A stretch of DNA of 8,381 nt from Chloroflexota bacterium. GTDB taxonomy: Bacteria; Chloroflexota; Limnocylindria; Limnocylindrales; CSP1-4. The notes below the pieces were generated by a model. The model did not search any database and was not told the DNA's origin. It was given only the letters and a program-made list of their open reading frames with translations. Location of the stretch: NCBI GenBank assembly GCA_021786915.1, contig JAJYMP010000149.1:1-8381 (forward strand), given 5' to 3'. Position 1 is the stretch's first letter, and each line of letters starts with the position of its first letter. A program made the translations under genes and the position numbers. Below are positions 1 through 5,425 of the stretch, in pieces.

Positions 1-1
1 G

Positions 2-409
2 CTCATCCTGGACACGGGCCCCCTCCTCGCGGCCCTCGACGCGGCGGATCCCGACCATGCCAGGTGCGCTGCGCTGCTGATGGAAAGCACCGAGGACCTC
101 ATCGTCCCCGGGCTGGTGTTGGCGGAGCTCGATTACTGGTGCGCCCGACGGCTGTCGCCGGACGCCTGGCTGATCTTCCTCGACGACGTCCTGGCGGGCG
201 CGTATCGCGTCGAGCCGCCGACGGCCGTTGACCTGGCTCGCTGTCGCGACCTCCAGGCCCAGTACCGCGACCTGGCCCTGGGGGTGGTCGATGCGAGCGT
301 GGTGGCGCTGGCGGAGCGGCTCGACGAACCGAAGCTGGCCACCCTCGACCAACGCCATTTCCGGGTCGTGCGCCCCTCGCACGTCGCCTCGCTCGAGCTG
401 TTGCCGTGA
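2..409 (+). CDS. PIN-domain ribonuclease, VapC-type toxin (5' end outside window)
   Basis: The reading frame is open from base 2, so the true start lies upstream; the visible 135 residues are nearly a whole PIN domain. It begins with LILDTGPLLAAL, the typical first strand with the first catalytic Asp (visible residue 4). The other acidic residues of the Mg-binding site are present: Glu42 in VLAELDYW, Asp97 in VVDASVV and Asp116 in LATLDQRHF. All four acidic positions are therefore intact and the domain looks active. PIN proteins of this size are usually VapC toxins that cut RNA and are neutralised by a small VapB antitoxin encoded just upstream. That partner would lie outside the window, so the toxin-antitoxin role is inferred. 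The nearest in-frame ATG inside the window (base 80) would remove the first catalytic strand and is not the start. Confidence 0.87.
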   Translation, partial: LILDTGPLLAALDAADPDHARCAALLMESTEDLIVPGLVLAELDYWCARRLSPDAWLIFLDDVLAGAYRVEPPTAVDLARCRDLQAQYRDLALGVVDASVVALAERLDEPKLATLDQRHFRVVRPSHVASLELLP

Positions 410-440
410 CGCCCTGTGACCCTGGCGATCAGCGACCGAG

Positions 441-476
441 GGCTGGTTGATCAACAGACCTCCAACCCGACCAGCC
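441..476 (+). terminator. weak hairpin downstream of the PIN gene
   Basis: GGCTGGT (441-447) and ACCAGCC (470-476) form a perfect 7-bp inverted repeat with a 22-base loop, 31 bases after the PIN stop codon. No T tract follows, and the loop is long, so termination is only a possibility. The left arm overlaps a separate 10-base palindrome GTTGATCAAC (446-455), which could instead be an operator half-site for the importer operon downstream. Confidence 0.28.
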
Positions 477-555
477 AGACGCCCTTTCAGACATCCTGCC
501 TCCGGCCGCGTGTAAGATCGACTCGACGTGGCTCCTCTGGCACGCGGGAGGTCCG

Positions 556-690
556 ATGGCAGGCTCGACACGTAGGCGCGGACTTCGAGTCATGAGTTCG
601 TTGCCGCACTTGGCGCTCGTGCTGCTCGCCGGTGGGCACCTCGCGTGCACGACCACGCAAGTCCGGCGCCCGGCACAGACCGCTGCATGA
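556..690 (+). CDS. candidate 44-residue leader or small lipoprotein ORF
   Basis: This short ORF is not recognised as a known family. It starts at ATG 556 behind a good Shine-Dalgarno, GGGAGG (546-551), four bases upstream. The peptide begins with an Arg-rich segment (MAGSTRRRGLR), continues with a hydrophobic stretch (LPHLALVLLAGG) and reaches HLAC at residues 29-32, which resembles an imperfect lipobox. Its TGA (688-690) overlaps the ATG of the first permease (687-689) as ATGA, the classic arrangement for translational coupling. The permease start has no clear ribosome-binding site of its own, which fits coupling. A weak -10-like TAAGAT lies at 513-518, without a convincing -35. It could be a coupling leader, a small membrane-anchored peptide, or a chance ORF; the ribosome site and overlap favour real translation. 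Confidence 0.4.
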   Translation: MAGSTRRRGLRVMSSLPHLALVLLAGGHLACTTTQVRRPAQTAA

Positions 691-1625
691 CCAGCAACGC
701 CACGTCAGCTGCTGCTCCCGATCGGGTGTCGACGGCCACCGCCCGCGCGGCACGGCGGGAAGGGATGACGGCGTTCCTGTTCCTGCTGCCGTCGCTGGTG
801 GTGTTCATCGTCTTCATCTTCTACCCGCTGGCCCAGTCGTTCAGCCTCTCCGTCCACAGCAACGACATCATCGGTCGACCGACGCTCTTCGTCGGGCTCA
901 AGAACTACGTCGCGATGCTGACGGGACCGGACTTCCGCCTCGTGCTGTGGACCACGTTCTCGTTCGCGATCCTGACGGTCGTTCCCGGGATCGTCATCTC
1001 CCTTGGCCTGGCCCTCCTGCTGACCGCGCGGATCCGCGGCATCCGCTTCTTCCGGACCGCCTTCGCGCTGCCCTTCGCCTTCAGCGTGGCGACGTCCGCC
1101 GTCGTCTTCTCGGTCCTCTTCAACTCGGCCGTCGGCGTCCTGAACGGCTTCCTGTACCAGCTCGGCCTGGCCGGCCTCAACTGGTTGACCGACCCGGGGA
1201 TCGCCCTGGTCTCGATCGCGATCGCCACGGTGTGGCTCCAGCTCGGCTACGACCTGCTGGTGCTGGCGGCGGGCCTCGGCGCGATCCCAGACGAGTTGTA
1301 TGAAGCGGCGCGTCTGGACGGCGCGAGCGGCTGGCGGCTCGCGCGGTCGATCACGCTGCCGCTGCTGGCGCCGCAGCTCTTCTTCCTGATCGTCGTCTCG
1401 ACGATCCAGTCGCTGCAGAACTTCGGCCAGATCTACATCCTGACCCGCGGCGGCCCGAGCGACTCGACGACGACCCTGGTCTACAGCATCTACTCGAGGG
1501 CGTTCGCATTCGGCAGCAGCGATTTCGGCTTCGCCTCAGCAGAGGCGGTCGTGCTGCTGCTGGTCGTCCTGGTCATCACCGCGATCCAGTTCGGGATCCT
1601 CGAGCGGCGGGTGTTCTACCGATGA
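687..1625 (+). CDS. ABC sugar/glycerophospho-compound permease, MalF/UgpA type
   Basis: Inner-membrane subunit of a carbohydrate-uptake (CUT1) ABC importer, 312 residues from ATG 687, close to the usual 290-310. After a charged cytoplasmic tail, the first membrane helix is around residues 28-50 (AFLFLLPSLVVFIVFIFYPL), followed by further hydrophobic segments near 86-112, 124-146, 171-197, 231-247 and 286-304. The EAA loop that docks the ATPase is clear: DELYEAARLDGASGWRLAR followed by ITLPLLAP (residues 202-228), with Glu206-Ala-Ala and Gly212. A GTG at 645 would add 14 residues, but ATG 687 matches the family's usual N-terminal length and overlaps the upstream ORF stop. The gene is 10 bases from the second permease. 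The stretch DLLVLAAGLGAIPDELYEAA is typical of UgpA- and MalF-like proteins. Its pairing with a UgpB-like binding protein suggests a glycerol-phosphate-type substrate. Confidence 0.93.
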   Translation: MTSNATSAAAPDRVSTATARAARREGMTAFLFLLPSLVVFIVFIFYPLAQSFSLSVHSNDIIGRPTLFVGLKNYVAMLTGPDFRLVLWTTFSFAILTVVPGIVISLGLALLLTARIRGIRFFRTAFALPFAFSVATSAVVFSVLFNSAVGVLNGFLYQLGLAGLNWLTDPGIALVSIAIATVWLQLGYDLLVLAAGLGAIPDELYEAARLDGASGWRLARSITLPLLAPQLFFLIVVSTIQSLQNFGQIYILTRGGPSDSTTTLVYSIYSRAFAFGSSDFGFASAEAVVLLLVVLVITAIQFGILERRVFYR

Positions 1626-1635
1626 CCGAGCAGCG

Positions 1636-2487
1636 ATGATGGGCTGGCTCCGGTCCGCTCGGGCCGATCCCGCCGGCGCGATCGGCCGCGTCCTGATCTA
1701 CCTGGTCCTGACGATCGTGGCGATCGTGATCGTCTTCCCCCTCTACTACACCATCGCCGGAAGCTTCATGACGCCCGGCGACATCAACAGCTTCCCCCCG
1801 TCGCTCTACCCCCACGAGCTCCACCCGCAGAACTACCAGACCGTCTTCGGCCTGATCCCGCTCGGGCAGCAGTACCTCAACAGCATCATCCAGTCGGGCA
1901 CGATCACGATCGCCGAGCTGCTGACCGCCACCCTCGCGGCCTACAGCTTCGCCTTCCTGCGGATGCCGTGGAAGCGGTTGTGGTTCGGGCTGTTCCTCGC
2001 CACCATGATGGTGCCCTGGGAGGCGATCATCATCCCGAACTACCTGATGATGGCCGATGCCGGGCTGATCAACACCTACTTCGCGCTGGTGCTGCCCTTC
2101 CTGGCCACCGGGTTCGGGACATTCCTGCTCCGCCAGGCCTTCCTGACCTTCCCGCAGGATCTGCGGGACGCGGCGTTCATCGACGGCTGCGGGCATCTCC
2201 GCTTCCTGGTCCGGGTGCTCGTGCCCCTCCAGCGCCCCGCGCTGGCCGCGCTCGGCGTCTTCGCCTTCCTGGGGGCCTGGAACCAGTACTTCTGGCCGCT
2301 CCTCGTTACCCAGAACCCGCAGATGCAGACCATCCAGATCGGAATCAGCCAGCTCCAGTCCGTCGACACCAACGACCTGGGGAGCGTCATGGCCGGCGTC
2401 GTGCTGGCCATCCTCCCCACCCTCGTGCTGGTCATCTTCGGCCAGCGGTTCATCGTCCGCGGACTCACCGCGGGCGCCCTCAAGTAG
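1636..2487 (+). CDS. ABC sugar/glycerophospho-compound permease, MalG/UgpE type
   Basis: Second membrane subunit of the same importer, 283 residues. It shows the MalG-type layout: a first helix (about 17-38, RVLIYLVLTIVAIVIVFPLY), a periplasmic segment with YPHELHPQNYQTVF, and core helices beginning with LNSIIQSGTITIAELLTATLAAYSFA. The ATPase-docking loop is at about 174-198 (QDLRDAAFIDGCGHLRF then VLVPLQRPAL). The motif reads DAA in place of EAA, a common conservative change, with Gly184 kept. GAWNQYFWPLL (203-213) is the family hallmark late in the domain. The start is ATG 1636; an ATG at 1622 overlapping the previous stop runs into TGA after five codons. Ten bases separate it from the upstream permease, so both are surely one transcript. 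The hairpin on its stop codon separates it from the binding-protein gene. Confidence 0.93.
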   Translation: MMGWLRSARADPAGAIGRVLIYLVLTIVAIVIVFPLYYTIAGSFMTPGDINSFPPSLYPHELHPQNYQTVFGLIPLGQQYLNSIIQSGTITIAELLTATLAAYSFAFLRMPWKRLWFGLFLATMMVPWEAIIIPNYLMMADAGLINTYFALVLPFLATGFGTFLLRQAFLTFPQDLRDAAFIDGCGHLRFLVRVLVPLQRPALAALGVFAFLGAWNQYFWPLLVTQNPQMQTIQIGISQLQSVDTNDLGSVMAGVVLAILPTLVLVIFGQRFIVRGLTAGALK

Positions 2488-2503
2488 GGGGCGGTCGGCC
2501 CCC
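2487..2503 (+). promoter_or_regulatory. intercistronic hairpin between permease and binding-protein genes
   Basis: GGGGGC (2487-2492) and GCCCCC (2498-2503) give a perfect 6-bp G:C stem with a 5-base loop. It begins at the last base of the permease TAG stop. No T run follows, and a strong ribosome site for the next gene comes 10 bases later. Such hairpins in importer operons commonly protect mRNA ends after processing or cause partial termination, giving different amounts of permease and binding protein. That role is inferred here. Confidence 0.5.
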
Positions 2504-2528
2504 AAGGCGCGCAAGAGGAGAAGCGAGC

Positions 2529-3953
2529 ATGGGCGTTCACCTGCAGTTGCAGAAGAGGTCGGGCGGCGGGCGGCTGCTAGCCCTGGCGGCGGCGGCCGTC
2601 CTTGCGGTGGCGGCCTGCGGGAGCAGCGGCGGCACGCCGAGCCCCAACGCGAGCGGGGGCGCACCGGGGCCGGAGGTGCTCAATGGCGCCGGGCCCATCC
2701 AGATCTCGTTCTGGCACGCGATGAACGGCAACAACGGGACCGCGCTGCAGGCCATGGTCGACAAGTTCAACGCGGCGAATCAGGGCAAGATCCAGGTCGT
2801 CGCGACGTACCAGGGCAACTACGACGACACCCTGGCCAAGTACAAGGCGGCCGTCCAGTCGAAGCAGACCCCCTCGCTGATCCAGATCTACGACGTGGGC
2901 ACCCGGTTCATGATCGACTCGGCCCAGACCATCCCCATGCAGTCGTTCATCACCACCGACAAGTACGACATCAGCCAGCTTCAGCCGAACATCCTCGGCT
3001 ACTACAGCATCGGCGGCAGCCTCTACTCGATGCCCTTCAACACGTCGATGCCGATCCTCTACTACAACAAGACCGCCTTCCAGAATGCCGGTCTCGACCC
3101 CACCAAGCCGCCGACGACCCTGGACGAGATCCGCGCCGACGCCGTGAAGCTGACCACCAAGGACGCCTCCGGCAAGGTGACCCAGTACGGTTTCGGGGCA
3201 GCCATCTACGGGTGGTTCATGGAGCAGTGGACGGCCGTGGCCGATCAGCCCTACTGCAACAACGGCAACGGGCGGACAGCGAAGGCGACAAAGGTCGTCG
3301 TCAACGGCCCTGAGCAAGTCCAGCTGCTGACCTGGTGGGCGCAGATGGTCAAGGACGGCCTGGCGGTCAACACAGGCCGCAACACGACCGATGCGCAGAA
3401 CGCCTTCAAGGCGGGCCGGGTCGCCATCAACATCGAGTCGACCGGCGTCCTGGGCGGCTACCAGACGGCAGCCGCCGGCAAGTTCGACGTCGGCACGGGG
3501 TTCTACCCCAAGGTCCAGGCGACGGACGCCGGCGGGCCGATCATCGGGGGCGCATCGCTCTGGATCGACCAGGTCAACCACTCAGCGCAGGAGCAGCGGG
3601 CGTCCTGGGAGTTCATCAAGTTCCTGAACGACCCCGCGAACCAGGCGTACTGGCACACCAAGACCGGATACTTCCCGGTCAGCAAGACCGCCCTCAACGA
3701 TCCCACCGACCAGGCATGGGTCCAGCAGCACCCGCAGTTCCAGACGGCGATCACCCAGCTTGACCAGACGAAGCTGGACATCGCCACCCAGGGCTGCCTG
3801 CTCGGCGTCATGCCCCAGGCCCGGCAGAACACGGAGATCGGCATGGAGAAGGCGATCCTGGGCCAGGCGACGCCGCAGGCGGCGCTCGACGCAGCGGTGG
3901 CCGCCGATCAGCCGCTCATCGACCAGTACAACCAGTCGACGGGCGGCCAGTAG
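2529..3953 (+). CDS. UgpB-like lipoprotein solute-binding protein of ABC importer
   Basis: Extracellular binding subunit, 474 residues. ATG 2529 follows AGAGGAG (2514-2520) by eight bases; the frame is open far upstream, but this start yields a proper signal peptide. KR plus LLALAAAAVLAVAAC places the lipid-modified Cys at residue 30, followed by a Gly/Ser/Pro-rich linker. The domain begins at ISFWHAMNGNNG (59-70). UgpB signatures run throughout: TYQGNYDD (93-100), IQIYDVGTRFMI (118-129), MPFNTSMPILYYNK (168-181), GLDPTKPPTTLDEI, AINIESTGVLGG (299-310), IIGGASLWI (338-346), HTKTGYFPVS (376-385) and GVMPQAR (426-432). Compared with E. coli UgpB from memory, pocket residues Tyr98, Ser173, Ser304, Gly340/341 and Arg432 are kept, but Glu66 is Asp122 here and Trp169 aligns with Ile226. 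This places it in the UgpB family, with glycerol-3-phosphate or a glycerophosphodiester as the probable ligand. The gene comes last in its operon, and no ATPase gene follows. Confidence 0.92.
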   Translation: MGVHLQLQKRSGGGRLLALAAAAVLAVAACGSSGGTPSPNASGGAPGPEVLNGAGPIQISFWHAMNGNNGTALQAMVDKFNAANQGKIQVVATYQGNYDDTLAKYKAAVQSKQTPSLIQIYDVGTRFMIDSAQTIPMQSFITTDKYDISQLQPNILGYYSIGGSLYSMPFNTSMPILYYNKTAFQNAGLDPTKPPTTLDEIRADAVKLTTKDASGKVTQYGFGAAIYGWFMEQWTAVADQPYCNNGNGRTAKATKVVVNGPEQVQLLTWWAQMVKDGLAVNTGRNTTDAQNAFKAGRVAINIESTGVLGGYQTAAAGKFDVGTGFYPKVQATDAGGPIIGGASLWIDQVNHSAQEQRASWEFIKFLNDPANQAYWHTKTGYFPVSKTALNDPTDQAWVQQHPQFQTAITQLDQTKLDIATQGCLLGVMPQARQNTEIGMEKAILGQATPQAALDAAVAADQPLIDQYNQSTGGQ

Positions 3954-3972
3954 CCCTCGTCGCCCTTTGACG

Positions 3973-4008
3973 GCACCGGACGCCCCGTCGATGCGGCGCG
4001 TCCGGTGC
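3973..4008 (+). terminator. hairpin terminator of the ABC importer operon
   Basis: GCACCGGACGC (3973-3983) and GCGTCCGGTGC (3998-4008) form a perfect 11-bp inverted repeat with a 14-base loop, starting 19 bases after the binding-protein stop. There is no T tract; the downstream bases are C-rich. A hairpin of this strength immediately behind an operon's last gene most likely ends the transcript or protects its 3' end. Confidence 0.65.
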
Positions 4009-4034
4009 ATCCCCCGCCCCCCGGCACCCGCGCC

Positions 4035-4257
4035 GACCGCCTGAGCCACTGCGTCGTCCCGCATCGCCAGATGGCTGCCGTTGGGGCAGTCGAGGTAGCG
4101 GCCGTTCGGGAACGGGCCGGCCATCGCCTCCATGTGCGCGGTTCATGGTGTCGTGCCTGGCGCCGACGACCAGGGTCGGGACGGCGATCCGGTGGAGGTC
4201 CCCGGTGCGGTCCCAGTCGGGGAGACTGCCGCTCATCCCGCGGGCATCCGGCCCTGC
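4035..4257 (-). pseudogene. frameshifted C-terminal remnant of a proline-iminopeptidase-type alpha/beta hydrolase
   Basis: Two - strand frames join into one recognisable protein end. Frame one (4257 down to about 4141) reads AGPDARGMSGSLPDWDR then HRIAVPTLVVGARHDTMN. Frame two (4139 down to 4035) continues AHMEAMAGPFPNGRYLDC and PNGSHLAMRDD. Proline iminopeptidases (peptidase family S33) carry this order: GPxEFxxxGxLxxWDR, then VPTLVxGxxxD, PAHMExMA, PNGRY and GSHLAMxDD. The acid (Asp of ARHDT) and His (GSHLA) of the catalytic triad are both visible. Between the Met of DTM and the Ala of AHM only four bases lie where six are expected, so about two bases were lost; frame two has a TGA just upstream. 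The nucleophile domain (GxSxGG) is absent; pcm occupies the space further upstream. Beyond RDD the similarity fades. This is a decaying remnant rather than a working gene, unless the frameshift is an assembly error. Confidence 0.7.
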
Positions 4258-4405
4258 TGGGCGTGGTCGTTGCAGGCGCGGCAGGCTCCCGGGCTCCGCA
4301 TGGCCGGCCGGCCGGGAACAGGGTACTGGGCTCGTGCCCTGCGAAATCGCCCGACGCGGGGTCTCGGGACCGATGCTGCAGCGTCCCCTGGTGGCCCGGC
4401 CGGCG

Positions 4406-4411
4406 TATCGT
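4406..4411 (+). promoter_or_regulatory. candidate -10 box for leaderless pcm transcript
   Basis: TATCGT fits the TANNNT pattern and ends seven bases before the pcm ATG at 4419. There is no Shine-Dalgarno in front of that ATG. This spacing is what leaderless genes show, with transcription starting at or next to the start codon. No clear -35 is seen. Confidence 0.4.
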
Positions 4412-4418
4412 GGCTCCC

Positions 4419-5090
4419 ATGGCACAGCCCACCACGGCCGTCGACCGCTCCCGCGAACGGGCGCAGATGGTCGCGCAGCACCTGCGGGCAAGGGGCATCG
4501 CCGACGAGCGCGTCCTGGCGGCGTTCCGCGCGGTCCCGCGCGAGGCATTCGTCGGGCCCTCCCTGGCCGAGTCCGCCTACGCGGACGCCCCCCTGCCGAT
4601 CGGGCTTGGCCAGACGATCTCCCAGCCGTTCGTCGTGGCGGCGATGGTCGAGTCCCTCCGCGTCGGCGAACACGACCGGGTCCTCGAGGTCGGGGCAGGC
4701 TCCGGCTATGCCGCGGCGATCCTGTCGCGCCTCGCCGGCCGCGTCGTCGCCGTGGAGCGCCACCTCGAGCTGGCGGATGCGGCGCGGGACAGGCTCGCGG
4801 CGCTCGGCTTCGACAACGTGGACGTGCGCCACGGTGACGGGACCCGGGGCTGGACGCCAGACGCCCCGTTCGACGCCATCCTCGTGTCGGCTGGCGCGCG
4901 TCGCGTCCCCCCGGCGCTCGAGGAGCAGCTGGCGGTCGGGGGCCGTCTGGTGATCCCGGTGGGCGAGCTCGATCACCAGGAACTGCGGCGGATCGTGCGG
5001 AGGAGCGACGGGACGCTCGCGGAGGAGCGGCTCGGCGGGGTCTCGTTCGTGCCCTTGGTCAGCCAGCAGCCGGAGGCTCAGGGCGGTTAA
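4419..5090 (+). CDS. pcm: protein-L-isoaspartate(D-aspartate) O-methyltransferase
   Basis: Cytoplasmic protein-repair enzyme that methylates isoaspartyl residues in aged proteins using S-adenosylmethionine. The protein has 223 residues, close to the usual 205-220. Order of motifs: VPREAFVGP (39-47), AYADAPLPIGLGQTISQP (53-70) with the family's Thr66-Ile-Ser68, SAM motif I VLEVGAGSGYAAA (88-100), acidic end of strand two VVAVER (109-114), GDGTRGW (139-145), FDAILVSAGA (151-160) and GGRLVIPVG (174-182). Nothing essential is missing. The frame is open back to 4005, but the upstream part has biased composition, covers the hydrolase remnant and has no family similarity, so ATG 4419 is chosen. It stands alone on its strand: the importer operon ends with a hairpin upstream, and a strong hairpin follows the TAA. 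Confidence 0.94.
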   Translation: MAQPTTAVDRSRERAQMVAQHLRARGIADERVLAAFRAVPREAFVGPSLAESAYADAPLPIGLGQTISQPFVVAAMVESLRVGEHDRVLEVGAGSGYAAAILSRLAGRVVAVERHLELADAARDRLAALGFDNVDVRHGDGTRGWTPDAPFDAILVSAGARRVPPALEEQLAVGGRLVIPVGELDHQELRRIVRRSDGTLAEERLGGVSFVPLVSQQPEAQGG

Positions 5091-5093
5091 CGT

Positions 5094-5123
5094 CCGAAGC
5101 GGCCCCCGAGAGGGCCGCTTCGG
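5094..5123 (+). terminator. strong hairpin terminator of pcm
   Basis: CCGAAGCGGCCC (5094-5105) and GGGCCGCTTCGG (5112-5123) form a perfect 12-bp stem with a 6-base loop, three bases after the pcm TAA. No T tract follows, but the stem is very stable and placed exactly where a terminator is expected. Being symmetric, it could also stop any - strand transcript coming through the convergent gap. Confidence 0.75.
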
Positions 5124-5136
5124 TAGCTGTCCCGGT

Positions 5137-5162
5137 GAAGGTGTCCGCCAAGGCGGACCTTC
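5137..5162. other. second hairpin in the pcm-cyclophilin gap
   Basis: GAAGGT (5137-5142), a 2-base bulge, CCGCC (5145-5149), AA, then GGCGG (5152-5156) and ACCTTC (5157-5162) pair as an 11-bp stem. The two-base turn is too tight, so the innermost pair or two would open. It lies 14 bases after the pcm terminator. It may back up termination from either strand or be part of a structured RNA. Confidence 0.45.
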
Positions 5163-5362
5163 TGCCACGCTCCGTGATCATCTATCGCGTCGGCTTAACC
5201 GACTACCCTAACCCAACCTACCCATGATCACGATGCTGGGGCAGCGCTCGCTGACTGACAGCGATCCATATCCTAGCGATCTACTTTGGATTAGGGAAGG
5301 GATTTAGTGTTCCCTTCGGTAAAAAAGCCTTAACCGATACCCACTCGCAACGTTTTCGACTT
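5163..5362. other. GC-poor structured intergenic segment, function unknown
   Basis: No convincing ORF is seen. GC counted by eye over 5261-5360 is 46%, far below the surrounding genes. It holds a hairpin TCGCTG/CAGCGA (5248-5253 and 5259-5264), a hairpin GAAGGGA/TCCCTTC (5296-5302 and 5311-5317, 8-base loop), a repeated AGCGATC (5260-5266 and 5275-5281), a repeated CTTAACCGA (5194-5202 and 5329-5337) and an A6 run (5321-5326). On the - strand TTCCCT (5298-5293), a 17-base spacer and TAGGAT (5275-5270) make a weak promoter candidate pointing away from the cyclophilins. It does not match tRNA, tmRNA, RNase P or SRP RNA by eye. It could be a small RNA, a recombination or insertion scar, or ordinary spacer. 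Confidence 0.4.
5173..5232. repeat. 9-bp inverted repeat enclosing a telomere-like C/G tract
   Basis: CGTGATCAT (5173-5181) and ATGATCACG (5224-5232) are perfect inverted copies separated by 42 bases. Inside lie a small hairpin GTCGG/CCGAC (5189-5193 and 5199-5203) and CCC-TAA-CCC-AA-CC-TA-CCC (5206-5223). On the - strand the last reads as four G runs including GGGTTAGGG, able in principle to form a two-layer G-quadruplex. Confidence 0.5.
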
Positions 5363-5391
5363 GGGCCGGCCACGCCTGGTCGGCCGTGCCC
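5363..5391 (-). terminator. hairpin downstream of the cyclophilin genes
   Basis: GGGC+CGGCC (5363-5371) pairs with GGCCG (5382-5386), a one-base bulge at 5387, and GCCC (5388-5391), giving a 9-bp stem with a 10-base loop. It lies 34 bases beyond the stop of the cytoplasmic cyclophilin on the - strand. There is no T tract. Its place at the end of a long same-strand run supports a terminator role. Confidence 0.45.
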
Positions 5392-5425
5392 GACGAGGAC
5401 GCCCGCGAGCCGCCGCGAGCCGCGG

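Noticed and set aside
645..686. GTG 645 as start of the first permease
   Set aside because: Possible (GGTGGG lies eight bases upstream), but ATG 687 gives the usual family length and the ATGA overlap with the leader ORF.
2577..3581. Long open frames antisense to the binding-protein and permease genes (also 1576-2664)
   Set aside because: They are shadows caused by high GC and codon bias; composition is rich in Arg, Gly and Asp/His with no recognisable domain, and the opposite strand encodes clear importer subunits.
4302..4341. Palindrome GGCCGGCCGGCC and the CAGGG/CCCTG repeat upstream of pcm
   Set aside because: Short GC palindromes are expected by chance at this base composition and show no link to a promoter.
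4005..4418. Upstream extension of the pcm frame as part of the protein
   Set aside because: The extra 138 residues are low-complexity Arg/Gly/Pro/Ala sequence overlapping the hydrolase remnant; the family begins at about ATG 4419.
5137..5162. SRP RNA fragment (GCCAAGGC resembles part of the bacterial SRP RNA)
   Set aside because: The conserved GGAAGCAGC tetraloop region is missing and the similarity is only eight bases inside a simple hairpin.
5191..5217. Integron attC-like core sites (GCTTAAC at 5193-5199 and ACCCAAC at 5211-5217 fit RYYYAAC)
   Set aside because: No matching GTTRRRY partner at a suitable distance, no integrase and no cassette array; the short motif occurs by chance.
5296..5326. 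Rho-independent terminator made of GAAGGGA/TCCCTTC and the A6/T6 run
   Set aside because: On the - strand the T run comes before the hairpin, and on the + strand the run is A, so the order is wrong for an intrinsic terminator on either strand.
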